Assembly (NCBI RefSeq): GCF_003672135.1
Contig: NC_039513.1
Location: 930,001-994,000 of the forward strand
Direction: 5' to 3'
From: Ooceraea biroi
Lineage: Eukaryota; Arthropoda; Insecta; Hymenoptera; Formicidae
DNA: 64,000 nt
The number at the start of each line of letters is the position of its first letter. Positions within the stretch are counted from its first letter, which is position 1. The notes beneath the pieces were generated by a model, which did not search any database, was not told where the DNA came from, and worked only from the letters and a program-made list of their open reading frames with translations. Below, one piece after another: positions 11,003 through 21,536 of the stretch. Both the position numbers and the translations under genes were made by a program.

Positions 11003-12535
11003 GTGATAAACAAAGAGAGAAGGAAGAAGGAGGAATTGAATAAGGAGATAAAGATGGAGGAGTGGGACGAATATTTTATGGGGATGTTGGGAGGGGTGGA
11101 GGGTAGAATCAGATTGGGAGGAGGGAGGAGGCGATGGATGGAATGGGAAGGGGAGGAGGGAGAGGGAGGAGAGGAGGTGGGGAGGAGGAAGGGAACATAG
11201 AGTGGGAAGAGATAAGAGAGGTGATTGGGAAGTTGAAAAGAGGCAAGGCGGCAGGGGAAGACGGGATTCAGAATGAGGCATGGATATGGGGGGAGGGGAA
11301 TAAGGCAAGCGTTGTGGGAGATTAGCAGGAGGGTATGGAGGGGGGAGGATTTTCCAGAGAGATGGAGGGAGGGGATAATTGTGCCAATTGCAAAAAAGAA
11401 AGGGGCGAAGAAGTTAAAGGAGCATAGGGATATCACCTTGATGCCGACAGCTTACAAGGTCTATGCCATGGTGTTGGCCAATAAGCTGAAGAGAGAGGTA
11501 GAGGAGAAGGGGATAGTACCGGAAAGTCAGGCGGGATTTAGGGAGGGAAGAGGGGTTATGGACAATATATACGTAGTGAATTTCATTGTGGAGAGACAAT
11601 TGGAGAAGGGAAAGAAGATGGTGGCGGCGTTTGTTGATCTGAAGGCGGCATTTGACTCAGTGGACAGGGGAATTTTGAGGAAGTGTTTGAAGGAGATGGA
11701 AGTGAGTAGGAGATTAAGGGAAAGGATTATGGAGATATACAGAGAGACAAAGAGTGTGGTGAGGGTGGGAGAAAGATGCGGGAAAAGGTTCTGGACGGCG
11801 AGGGGAGTCAGACAAGGATGTCCACTGAGTCCACTGTTATTTAATATTTTAATGGCGGATATAGAGAGGGAAATAGGGAAGGATGGAATGGGTGGGGTAA
11901 GAGTGGGGGCAGAGAAGTTAAGGGTACTTAGCTATGCGGACGATTTGGTATTATTGGCAGAAGATGAGGAAGGTATGAGGTGGTTACTAAGGAGACTAGA
12001 AAGATATTTGGACAGGAAAGGATTGTTGGTGAATGTGGAAAAAACGAAAATAATGAGGTTTAGGAAGGCATGGGGAGGTAGAAGGAAGGAGAAGTGGTGG
12101 TGGAAAGGAGAAAGAATAGAGGAGGTAAAGGAAATGACGTATTTGGGATACAGATTCAAGTGGAATGGAGGGCAAGAGGCACAAATAAGAGAGAGGGTGA
12201 AGAGGGCGATGGGGGTTTCGGGACAGGTTTGGGGAATAGGAAAGAGAAGATTTGGGGGAGAGTGGGGAAGAAGAATGAAATTGTTTGACTGGCTGGTGGC
12301 AAGTGTTATAAGTTTTGGAGCGGAGGTATGGAGGTGGAAGGAATGGGAGAGAGTAGAGAGGGTACATGAAAGGTATATACGGTGGGTATTGGGAGTGGAG
12401 GGAAGGACACCGGGATATATGATAAGAGAAGAAGGGAAGAGAGAGAAGATGAGAACAAGATTGGGAAGGAGGGCGATGAGATATGAGGAAAGGCTGGAGG
12501 GAGGAGGTGGCAGTTTATGGGCGAGGAGATGCTAG
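11003..12535 (+). pseudogene. LINE reverse transcriptase domain
   Basis: The long open part is 11273-12535 (420 residues). It shows the non-LTR RT blocks DFPERWREGIIVPIAKKKG, then AGFREGRG, AFVDLKAAFDSVDR, GVRQGCPLSPLLFN and LSYADDLVLLAEDE, where the YADD residues bind metal. The thumb-like part follows (MTYLGYRFKWNG). Upstream parts at 11003-11325 lie in other frames, so at least two frameshifts precede it. A stop at 12535 (WARRC) separates it from the C-terminal domain. Long open frames on the opposite strand here are by-products of the purine bias. Confidence 0.93.
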
Positions 12536-12612
12536 GAGGAGGTAAAGAAGAGAGAGGGAAGGAAGGGTTCGAAATGGGAGGAGTAGAGGAAAAGCTTTTA
12601 TAGGGAGAGGGG

Positions 12613-12993
12613 GTGTCGGTGGAGTGGGTAAGGAGGCAGAGGGAGGAGGGGAGGGAGATAAGACAGAAAGTAGAAGACAGGGATCTGGAAGTACAGCAGC
12701 AGGAGAGGTATGGAAGAATAGAGAGGTCCAGGTGGAATAGGTGGTACAGGGAATTGAAAACATTAGGCATACCTAGATACCTAAAGAAAGCAGGAAAGGA
12801 AGGAAGGATGATTAGAATCGCCAGATTTAGATTGGGGAATGAAATGAGGGAGGGGAGGTATTGGGAAAGGGAAGAGGATAGGAGATGTAGACTATGTGGA
12901 TGGGAGGAAGAAATGTGGGAACATGTGGTGGGGGTGTGCAAAGGGAGGAGGGGGAGGAGGTACGGAAGAGATATTGGGGATATTGAAGGATGA
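12613..12993 (+). pseudogene. LINE C-terminal domain with CCHC zinc knuckle
   Basis: This frame, shifted relative to the RT, reads RFRLGNEMREGRYW and then CRLCGWEEEMWEHVVGVC. It is the C-x2-C ... H-x4-C knuckle found after the RT in many LINE ORF2 proteins, where it helps nucleic-acid binding. It ends with a stop at 12993. About 430 bp of purine-rich 3' UTR follow before the duplication at 13423, including a GGC/GCG-rich patch at 13207-13240. Confidence 0.85.
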
Positions 12994-13530
12994 TGGGAGT
13001 GGAGAGGGATGGATGAAAGAGTTGCAAAGAAGGAGAATAAAAAGTAATGTGTGGGGGGAGAGGGGAGGACGAACGGACGGATGGACGGACAGACGGTGAC
13101 GAGTGTGAGAGAGAGGGAGAGGAGGAGTGAGAGGGAGAGAGAGTAGAGCGGAGAAAGGTGTGATGTGGAGGAGAGAGAGGAAAGCGAGATATGTGAAGGG
13201 ATGGAGAGGCGGAGAGCGGCGGCGGCGGTGGCGGCGGCGAGGAGAAAGAGAGAGAGAGAGAATGAGGAGCGGATACCCTCTGTGTTCCGCGGGGGGGGAA
13301 AAGCGAGAATTACGAGTAGCGATTGTTGTTTGTTTTGTTTTGTGTGTATTTTTATATGATGTAAAAGGAGCGGGAGTCCTTCCTGTACCCCGCAAGGGCA
13401 GGATAAATATATATATCTATCTATAATTGTACAGTTGCGCTAGAATAGGACCAGAATCTTTGGTCGAAACGTAGCGCTTGTGTAGATTTGTTTTGCTGGT
13501 TTTGGTCGAAAATAAAGAAAGTGATATCTT

Positions 13531-14010
13531 AATAATAACAAAAGTTTCGTTTGCATTCCATACATTCAAGGTATAAGCGAGACTATCTTTAATATCCTTA
13601 AAAGCTTTCGAGTTAACACAGTCTACACAGTTTATAAAAAGCTAGATTCACTTGTTAAGTTAAGTAAAGACAAGGTTCCCAAAGGTGAAAAAACAGAGGT
13701 CGTATACCAAATTGAATGTATGGATTGCGATGCTTGCTACATAAGCCAGACCAAGCGACATTTAAACACTAGAATCAGAGAACATCAATTAGACATACGT
13801 AAGAAAGAAAGTTCTTGGTCTGTTGTCAGCAGCACAGAACGCATAACGATCACAAATTCGATTGGACCAATGTTAAAATTTTGCATTGTGAACATAAGCG
13901 AAGAAAGAGGGAGATCGCTGAAATGGTTTTCATTAGAAGACACAACAATGCGATCAATCTTCAGACGGACATTGAAAACCTGTCTTGCATTTATGATACC
14001 GTTCTGGCAA
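13531..14010 (+). pseudogene. Penelope-like element: RT-endonuclease linker and GIY-YIG domain
   Basis: Immediately after the right 13-bp duplication the Penelope frame resumes as VCIPYIQGISETIFNILK, then VYQIECMDCDACYISQTKRHLNTR. This is the GIY-YIG nuclease with CCHH-like cysteines before it. At about 13830 the frame shifts (deletion around SWSVVSS). The rest (NDHKFDWTNVKILHCEHKRRKREIAE) continues in another frame to CIYDTVLANI. The homology to the inverted fragment at 6870-7240 stops at about 14010 in a T-rich run, so the 3' UTR is missing here. Confidence 0.9.
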
Positions 14011-14189
14011 ATATTTTTTTTTTTATTTTATTGTTTACCGTCAGCATTAGCGTTACCCAGTGTGCACCACGTAGAGGTTGCTGATCGGTTTTGCACATTT
14101 TGTGGCCCTGAAAAAGACCGATTGCTCCGCTTTACACTACTCCATGAGATGTTCAAAATGTTCTCCAGCATTGTCTAAACATACGAGGA

Positions 14190-15665
14190 CTGTTTGATAA
14201 GTACCCGATGACTACCATTAGATATCAAAGCAGAGGTGCCAGCGCGATACCCTTTCCATTTCGCTTGCCCTCACCACGTCGCACTGAGCCGTGAGCCGCG
14301 TCTGCAGACTGGCAACACTGATTGTACAGTAGCATTGGGTACATAACAAGTCAGAACTCAATAATCTGTAAAATCCTTCACCATTTTTGGACTTGATTGA
14401 TTTTTAATCTGTAACACAACCTTGATTCGTCCTTACCATAGTACCTTAACCTTAGTCTTTATCATAGAAGTCCTGCAAAACTTAGTTTTGTTTCCATTTT
14501 ATAATACTCAGCAAAACATTTATTCTCAATAACTCAAAATTTATTTATTGCATTCTCTAATCACTTATAAAATGGCTAATCTTTTAGAACGAGAGAGGAT
14601 TGCACTCCTAATAATGCGGGGATGGGGTGATCGTGAAAGGTCTTATAATGAAGTTAGGCAACTTTTTAACGACACTTTTCGCAATGGAGGCACAGCCATT
14701 TCGAAAACTACTGTGCAAAGAACAATCCAACGCTACGCAGAAAAGTGTGGAGTGAAAAATCGAGTAATCCCAGGAAGACCGAGATCAGCGACGTCAGAGG
14801 AAAATCAACTGACTGTTGCACTATCATTTGTTGAAAATCCACATCTCAACACTCGCAAAGCAGCTCAGCATAACGACCTCAGTTAAAAGTCAGTGCACAG
14901 AATACTGAAACAGGTCAGGTTCCACCCGTATTAAAATGCATTTAGTTCAAGAACTCAATGAAGATGATCCCGATCGATGTGTAGATTTTTGTGAAACAAT
15001 GATGTTGCGAATTAATAATAATCCCGCATTTGTTTCCAATATAGTCTTCTCGGATGAAGCAACTTTTCAGTTGAATGGCCATGTGAACAGGCATAATTGC
15101 AGATTTTGGTCTCGCGAGAATCCTCATTGAATGTTAGAAGCGCATACGCAATATCCTGCAAAATTAAATGTCTGGGCGGGGATAATAAATAACACATTAG
15201 TTGGTCCATTTTTTATTCAGGGCAATTTAACAGCCGATACATACGAAGTAATGTTGAGAAATGAAATACTCCCAGCAATTAGGCAAATCGTAAATGATGA
15301 ATTCGCTCACACATGGTTTTAACAAAACGGGGCAGGGCCACATTACGGTAAGAATGTCCGACTTTTCTTAGATAGAGTATTTCCTCATCGGTGGATTGGC
15401 AGAAGAGGAGAAATCGAGTGGCCACCGCGTTCGCCTGATTTATCGCCGTTGGATTACTTTCTATGGGGATACCTCAAAAGTAAAGTTTATGAAACTAAAT
15501 CAACGAGATTGGAGGATCTCCAGTAAAGAATCATTGACGAAGCTGCACTCATTAATTCGCAAATGATCAGAAATGCCACATCCGCCTTCTACGACCGACT
15601 AGCTCATTGTCAGGCCGTAAATGGTTTACAATTTGAGCACTTACTGTAAGAATGTTATTGGTTGC
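14190..15665 (+). mobile_element. Decayed Tc1/mariner-superfamily element (DD41D type), ends not resolved
   Basis: The region from about 14190 (GAGGACTGTTTGATAAGTACC) to about 15660 surrounds a broken transposase. I could not find a convincing matching right terminal inverted repeat, so the borders are approximate and one end is probably lost. A 5' leader of roughly 350 bp without open frames precedes the coding part. The 180 bp before it (14012-14190) hold no recognised feature. Confidence 0.55.
14548..15648 (+). pseudogene. IS630/Tc1/mariner transposase, DD41D-like, inactivated
   Basis: The N-terminal frame (14569-14886) begins MANLLERERIALLIMRGWGDRERSY and contains a helix-turn-helix (SKTTVQRTIQRYAE) and a GRPRSAT motif. 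The catalytic part is visible as VFSDEATFQLNG, then WAGIINNTLVGPFF, QQNGAGPHYG and WPPRSPDLSPLDYFLWGY. The second catalytic Asp is changed to Asn (QQNG; family norm QQDG). I count 41 residues from that position to the Asp of SPLD. Stops at about 14884, 14932, 15128, 15320 and 15525 and a frameshift kill it. It is an old copy. Confidence 0.85.
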
Positions 15666-15697
15666 CGAACGCTATTTACAATTTCAGATTAGCAGCC

Positions 15698-16000
15698 GAT
15701 CTAGCCTTAACTGGCCGGATCAGTGATCGATCTTGTCTTAGTTGGCTGGATCTCTAATCGATCTTGCCTTAACTGGCTGGATCTCTAATCAATCTTGCCT
15801 TAACTGGCCGGATCAGTGATCGATCTTGTCTTATTTGGCTGGATCTCTAATCGATCTTGCCTTAACTGGCCGGATCAGTGATCGATCTTGTCTTAGTTGG
15901 CTGGATCTCTAATTGATCTTGCCTTAACTGGCTGGATCAGTAATAGATCTTGTCTTAACTGGCCGGATCTGTGATCAATCTTGCCTTAGTTGGCTGGATG
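15698..16000. repeat. 31-bp minisatellite, about ten units
   Basis: Units of 31 bp start at 15698 and run to 15976, with a partial tenth unit to 16000. The core is GATCTTGYCTTARYTGGCYG. Two unit types alternate for much of the array (CTAACTGGCC...CAGTGATC and TTAGTTGGCT...CTCTAATC), which suggests a 62-bp higher-order unit. It follows the dead transposase directly. Confidence 0.9.
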
Positions 16001-16002
16001 TA

Positions 16003-16070
16003 GAACACACGCATACGCACGCTCGCGCGCACGCATACACACAAACACACGCACGCACGCACGCACATGC
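16003..16070. repeat. CA-rich microsatellite
   Basis: An interrupted (CA)n run with CG steps (ACACACGCATACGCACGC) sits between the minisatellite and the next MITE. No coding or regulatory feature is evident. Confidence 0.85.
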
Positions 16071-16107
16071 TGATGGTAAACAGTAAAATAAAAAAAAACT
16101 TCCGTGT

Positions 16108-16436
16108 CTGTTATAAAGCGAGTATTATCATTGATCCGCCAAAGGTTGAACCTGAGTTTTCGGGATACGGAGGGCGTTTTTTAAAAAACTGTTTCGAACG
16201 AAAGTTACTTACTTTTCGACGAAGAATCAGAATCTGCAATAAAAAGTATGGAATTCCGTTTAAAAAAACAACGTTGCACTCCATATCACCTTGGCACGTT
16301 CACTCAAGGTCAAACCAATGACACCATCTTATGTCCTCCTCTGAACCCTACAACTTTTGTATAAAACATTTCTTTCAACAACGTAACCCCTCTTAGATAT
16401 TCAGGAGTACCCATCTTTTTGACTCACCCTGTATAA
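16108..16436. mobile_element. Partial MITE related to the CAGGGTG family
   Basis: It shares with 5848-6425 the stretch GAAAGTTACTTACTTTTCGA, the AATCTGCAAT block and AGGTCAAACCAATG. Its right end is CACCCTGTATAAT, the usual reverse-complement end. The left terminal repeat is missing, so it is a truncated or diverged copy. Confidence 0.7.
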
Positions 16437-16520
16437 TTTAGAAATTGATATTACTCTTTCATACAATAAAAAGAATCAGGAAGACTTAGAAAGTACTCGT
16501 GCGAAGAAACTATAAGTGTA

Positions 16521-16869
16521 CAGGGTGTTAATTTTCCATCGCCCACTAAGCACACAGTGTTATTCCTTATGAAAAGTTGAGTCAAAAAGTTCTGAACTAT
16601 TTTTCTCTACGATGCTTAATGAAAGAGTTACATATTGTTAAATAAATACCAGCAAATAACGCCGTCATTTAGAAGTATATACGTCTGTGAGTCACACAGA
16701 CTATCTTAACAGCATGAACATAGCGGCGGTGTACTCACGCACACTACCAGGTGCGCGGCTCACTGATGTACACTCGGCTAAAAATTCGCGCTGATTCCAT
16801 TGACTTTACTCACTAATTACTACTTTACTAAGCTGTGTGCTTAGTGGGCAGTGGAAAATTAACACCCTG
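16521..16869. mobile_element. 349-bp MITE with CAGGGTGTTAATTTTCC ends
   Basis: The left end CAGGGTGTTAATTTTCC and right end GGAAAATTAACACCCTG are inverted copies extending about 38 bp inward (through CCCACTAAGCACAC). TA lies on both sides (16519-16520 and 16870-16871), so it is a Tc1/mariner-type MITE. It carries no reading frame. Confidence 0.9.
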
Positions 16870-16871
16870 TA

Positions 16872-17594
16872 TAGAAATCATATAATTTAGAAATTGATAT
16901 TAATCTTTCATATTTTGAAATCTAGCAGCGCCAAGTTTTTTCTATTGAAAAATTTTATTTTTTTTCTGTCATAGTAAAAAATTTATTATATTTTTAAAAT
17001 ACATCTTTTCTTAAATATATTATTAGTGCGTACATTAATCTATCTACTTTGTTACAAAATTCAATCTTTATTTACGGATTACACAGTATGATATTAAAAA
17101 CTCTCTTTTCTACATCTTTAGTTCACTTTTTGGACAACTGGTGAATTCTATTACGGAAAAATGTTGCGGTTTTGATTAAGTTATCTCAGAACACATATTT
17201 ATAATCGTATTTAATTATATGTAGAATGTTTAATTTTCTATTTACATTTCACATACTTTTATAGTTGGCGCAATTATTTGATATCATTCGTTTTGTAGAA
17301 GAGTATATATCACTTGGTTTATTTTTTTTTAATTAAAGATACTACCACTTTGGTTTTTTTAAAAGGTCCAAAGATAGTTTTAAATATTAAAGGTACTACC
17401 ACTTTACTTTATTCGAGACACAAAGATATTTCCAAATAGATTATCATTGTTTGTCGTGTACTACCACTTGGGTTTTGTCAAGACATATACCACACGTATA
17501 CTTGGCGTTTTTTTTACTTTTGTTTAAAAAGGTAATTTTGTACGGTACTGTACAAACGACGATGATAATAACGACGTTTCTTAAATATAAATTT
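16872..17594. other. AT-rich intergenic stretch
   Basis: No reading frame or RNA gene is visible. The phrase ACTACCACTT recurs at about 17340, 17393 and 17459, each time followed by a T-rich run, which suggests a faint degenerate tandem repeat of about 60 bp. Confidence 0.5.
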
Positions 17595-18015
17595 TGTTTA
17601 CGGAGCGATAGATTCGTGACAAAAGAGTGATAAAAGGACTCGGGTTGGGATCGGAGTAGTACGTAGTGATCAGAGTAAATTTGAGCAATTTTGATTAACG
17701 TAACTAACGTTCAATCTTTAATGATAAGTGTGATACAAGATTCTACTGATATACAAGATGCCGTTTATGATTCGAAAACTGAGATAGACGTTCGATCGCG
17801 ATCGCAATACGATACAGAGTGTGAGTATTCGATGCGCTTTGGTATCGGCCGTGTGTACGAAAAACAGGTGATATTGAAAGAGGGGGAACATAATACGCTT
17901 TGTTCGGTCGTATACGACCCGCGATCAGCTGTCCACAGCTGATTTGGTAAACATAAACTAGACGCTGATTAAGGAAAGGAGTTAGAGTGAGAAATTAATT
18001 ACATTGGCGTTAACA
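17595..18015 (-). repeat. BEL/Pao 3' LTR
   Basis: This is 421 bp and starts TG and ends CA. Seen on the element's strand it is the 3' LTR, preceded on that strand by a purine-rich tract (AAGGCGGGCGAAA, at 18016-18028) suitable as polypurine tract. It contains an 83-codon antisense open frame at 17691-17942. Confidence 0.93.
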
Positions 18016-18137
18016 TTTCGCCCGCCTTGTCAACTGGAAGTTGACGAAACTGATTACTGAATGAGAAAACGATTAATAATCGGTTAAAAAAAATGCATAC
18101 AATTTCAGAGAGAAAAAAGAGAACAAAGAATTAATTT

Positions 18138-19277
18138 TTAATGCGAATCTGGAGCCGTTGGCAACAAGCACAGCTTGACGATTGGTCTTTGCAAAGTAGC
18201 GGAGGCAGTCTTTATTGTCGCCACTCGAATCAGTCCGTCAGGGCCTGGATGCACGTCGGTGATTCGAGCGAGAGGCCATTTCGTTGGAGGAAAACGTTCG
18301 TCCTTCACTAGAACCAGGTCTCCGACTTTGTAATCCGTCCGAGCGCGGTGCCATTTTGCTGAGGTCTGTAACTGATGCAAATATTCAAGCGACCAGCGTC
18401 GCCAGAAGGAGTCTATTAATTTTCGCAAAAGTTGCCAGCGTTAGAAGCGATTCAGAGGAATGTCTTGCATTGAGGGCTCAGGAATGGTCGTGAGAGCGGA
18501 ACCAACGAGGAAATGACCAGGCGTCAGAGCGGACAAATCCGCCGGGTCGTCGGATAGAGCAACGAGAGGACGAGAGTTTAAGATGGCTTCTACTTGTGTC
18601 AAAAAGGTTGAGAGTTCTTCATAAGTTAGGACTGTATCACCGATAATTCGACGTAGATGACCCTTGACTGATTTGACGCCGGCCTCCCATTTTTCGCCGA
18701 AGTGCAGCGTTGAAGGTGGATTAAATTTCCATTCTACTCCGTCGTTGGCGAGGATGTTGGCTATCTCAGACCATTCTCGCGTTGCGGCTCGGAATAGTCG
18801 TCTCAGTTCAGCATTCGCCCCGACAAAATTGGTGCCTTGGTCACTGGTGATGGTGGAGCAGATGCAGCGGCGGCTTGTAAAGCGCTTGTGAGCGGCTATG
18901 GACCCGTCGGTGGAGTAATCCGTGGCTATTTCTAAATGGATTGCAGAGCTGCTGAAGCATACAAAGACTATGAAGTAACCCTTGTAGGTTTTGGCGCCTC
19001 GTCCGCGGAACGTTTTGAGCGTGATGGGCCCGGCATAGTCGTCTCCGATGTTCAGGAAGGGTCGGTGTGGTGTCACCCGGGTTGCTGGTAGTTGCCCCAT
19101 GTGCTGTTGTCCGCAGACTGTGCGCTGTCTCACGCAGATGACGCATTGTTGAATAAATGATCGAATTGGAATGCGCCCACCGAGGATCCAGAATCGTTGT
19201 CGTATTGAGGAGAGTGTTAGTTGAGGTCCGCCGTGAAGAGTGAGTAGATGATGATACCTTATAATCAGAGTGGTCAA
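18138..19277 (-). pseudogene. BEL/Pao integrase
   Basis: On the minus strand, 19277-18441 reads the zinc-binding-like N-terminal part (HHLLTLHGG, CVICVRQRTVC). The catalytic core follows with GDDYAGPITLK (first Asp), SDQGTNFVGAN (second Asp) and FGEKWEAGVKSVKGHLRRIIG (Glu). After a frame break at about 18440 the C-terminal DUF5641-like domain follows (18428-18138: DYKVGDLVLVKDERFPPTKWPLARI). It would insert element cDNA into host DNA. The upstream stretch to 19560 is coding-like but shifted. Confidence 0.9.
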
Positions 19278-19561
19278 TGGAGATTCTCGAGAAAGTATGA
19301 GCGGGTGTTTCTCGGCTGGATCGAGTTGAGAGAGAAGGAAGCGTCTTCGTATTCGTAAATGTCCATCAGCATCGAGAAAAGGAGAAAGACGGAGTAAAGG
19401 ACTTGAGGACGGAAGTGGTTTGTTATTTTTAAGAATTTGGATTTCGGATGAGAAGAAAGATTGTTGAATGATTTTAACCCAGATAAGAAGCGATGTATTG
19501 AGCTCCGATGGCGTGAACGGAGTTGGAAGTGATAAAGCAGAAGGAGATTTGCTAAATAAAG

Positions 19562-21433
19562 CTACGGCTCGCCGAACCCAGGCAGTGATACGAAGTAGTG
19601 TTGTAAGCGAGGAGTAATTATGGATAAGGTCCCAGAGATTCGACGAGAGAGTGGAATTGTAAGCCAGTGTGCGCGTCGTTGATCTTTGTTCGAGATGGAA
19701 GTTCGAGCCAGGTGCTGGATTGAACGAAGGCCAAGTGGTAGAATGATGCTGAAGCCACTGAGGTTCGGTCCACCAGAGTTGTTCTTGTTAAAGTCACTGC
19801 GGAGAGGCCCCGCGCGTTGCGAGGTCGGCGGGATTCTCTTTGCCGGAGACGTGATGCCATCGAGAATGTGAGAGCTCTTGAATGGTGGCGACTCGATTGC
19901 GAACGAAGTCTTTCCATTGGGACGGGGGACTTCTGATCCAGGCGAGAGCGACGGTCGAATCGGTCCAGAGGTGGACTGGAGCGTTGGCGAGTTTGAGCGT
20001 ATCGCGAATTTTGCGCACATGTTTGACGAGCAATAACGAAGCGGAGAGTTCGAGTCGTGGTATGGTGACCGGTTTGATTGGAGCAACTTTTGATTTCGCA
20101 CTAATGAGAGTGACCTGGGCTTCGCCGACTTGATGTAGGACTCGAAGGTACACAACCGCGGCGAGCGCGTGTTGCGACGCGTCGGAAAAACCGTGGATTT
20201 CCCCGGCTAAAGACGTCGAACTGCATCCGAGCCAACGCGAAACGGATAATGAAGAGACTGTTTCCATCGGCTGCATTAAGTTCTCCCACTTGGTTTGGAG
20301 ATCGTCGGGTAGCTCTTCATCCCAGTCGAAACGGAAGGCCCAGAGTTCCTGGAGGAAAATCTTTGCAAGAATGACGACAGGCGCTAACCACCCGAGAGGG
20401 TCGAAGATCCGAGCGATAAATGAGAGCGCTTCGCGTTTGTTGCTAGAGCGACGAGAAAGAGAGACTGGAGCGGATTTGAATTTAAAGCAGTCAGAGAGCT
20501 GGTCCCATTGCAGGCCAAGAGCATGATGAACGGATCCAAAATCGACGGACAAGGTAGATGCGGAATCAAGATCTTGACGGCAGTTGGTCTAGAATGTCGA
20601 GGCTGTTTGAGATCCATTTTCGCAGTTTGAAGCCGCCCGCCTTAAGGACGGTGCAAGTCTATTTAATTCTTTCTTTTGCTAGAGATGGATTATCCGCACC
20701 CGAAAGAACGTTATCCACGTAAGTATCCTCGTTGATGATCTCAGCGGCGAATGGATGAGGGCCCCTTTTCGTGAACAAGCTGTTTCAGACAGACAATTGC
20801 TAAGAAGGGGGAGCACGTGAGCCCAAAAGTGACCGTGAGCAATTGATAAACTTGCGGAGAATCGAGCTCGGAGAGCTTCCAGAAGATTTGTTGGAGCGGC
20901 CAATCATCCTCATGCACCCGAATTTGGCGATACATTTTTTCGATATTGGCGGCAAACGCCAACCGATGACACCTCCATCGAAGCAGAACGTCGCTGAGAT
21001 CGTTTTGCAGCTTCGGACCTGCATGAAGACAATCATTAAGAGAAATTCCCAGATTTGATTTTTGCGATCCGTTAAAGACCACGCGAAGTCGCGTTGTTGA
21101 GCTGGTTTCTCGTACAACTCCATGGTGTGAGAGAAAGAATTCGCGTGATGTTGTTGGAGAAGGAAAATTTTTCAACCGCATGTGATCGAGGTCCACGTAT
21201 TCCTGCAAGAATCTTGCGTACTCCGATTTGAGAGTTGGATTGGAGGCAAAGCGTTTTTCCAAGCGATAGAGAGCCTTGAGAGCTGGAGACCTAGAGTCAC
21301 CGAGATCGTCTATTTCTTGTTTTAATGGCAGCCTTACGATAAATCGTCCGGTCGCGTCACGCGAATGCGTTGATTGAAAGTGCTCTTCACACAGAGCTTC
21401 CTCGGGTGTTAATTTAGCATTGGATGTCGTCAT
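19562..21433 (-). pseudogene. BEL/Pao reverse transcriptase and RNase H
   Basis: The RT begins in 21433-20741 with RLRVVFNGSQKS, then FAANIEKMYRQIRVHEDD and LLTVTFGLTCSPFLA. The catalytic YVDN box is at about 20690-20715 (DTYVDNVLSGADN) in a shifted frame. The RNase H-like half lies in 20552-19794: HGFSDASQHALAAVVY, then TIPRLELSA, LWTDSTVALAW, and VSGKENPADLATRG. A stop and at least two frameshifts separate these blocks. Together they would copy the RNA genome and remove it. Confidence 0.92.
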
Positions 21434-21536
21434 GACCTCTTCTTGAGCCCAGAATCTTTGGAGTAAATCGAGAAGTTCGTGGTCGACCGAGCATTGGAGT
21501 CCTTGAATGCCTGTATCCTCTGACTGAGTTGGCTGA

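Larger units (their letters stand above)
8357..13422 (+). mobile_element. Purine-rich non-LTR retrotransposon (LINE), nearly full length
   Basis: A 5.07-kb insert is bounded by the perfect 15-bp duplication ATAATTGTACAGTTG (8342-8356 and 13423-13437). It encodes, in order, a basic coiled-coil ORF1-like region, an AP-type endonuclease, a reverse transcriptase and a C-terminal zinc knuckle. The 3' end is a short ATATATATCTATCT tail, not a long poly(A). The sense strand is strikingly rich in A and G throughout, unlike all neighbours. Several frameshifts and stops make it inactive. The clade (I, R1 or Jockey-like) cannot be settled by eye. Confidence 0.92.
8253..13530 (+). mobile_element. Short Penelope-type 3' end, itself split by a LINE
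   Basis: Without the LINE at 8357-13422 and one 15-bp duplication this insert is about 200 bp (8253-8356 plus 13438-13530). It contains GGTCGAAACGTAGCGC and AATAAAGAAAG. This resembles the 3' UTR of the Penelope fragment at 6550-6700 (CGAAACGTTGTGCG, AATAAACTG on the minus strand). I infer a strongly 5'-truncated Penelope relative. The 13-bp direct repeat on both sides supports a retro-insertion. Confidence 0.65.

Noticed and set aside
10552..11436. 294-codon minus-strand open frame
   Set aside because: Same cause: antisense of the purine-rich LINE coding strand, with no recognisable domain.
15698..16000. CRISPR-like array
   Set aside because: Units are directly adjacent 31-bp tandem repeats without unique spacers, in a eukaryotic context.
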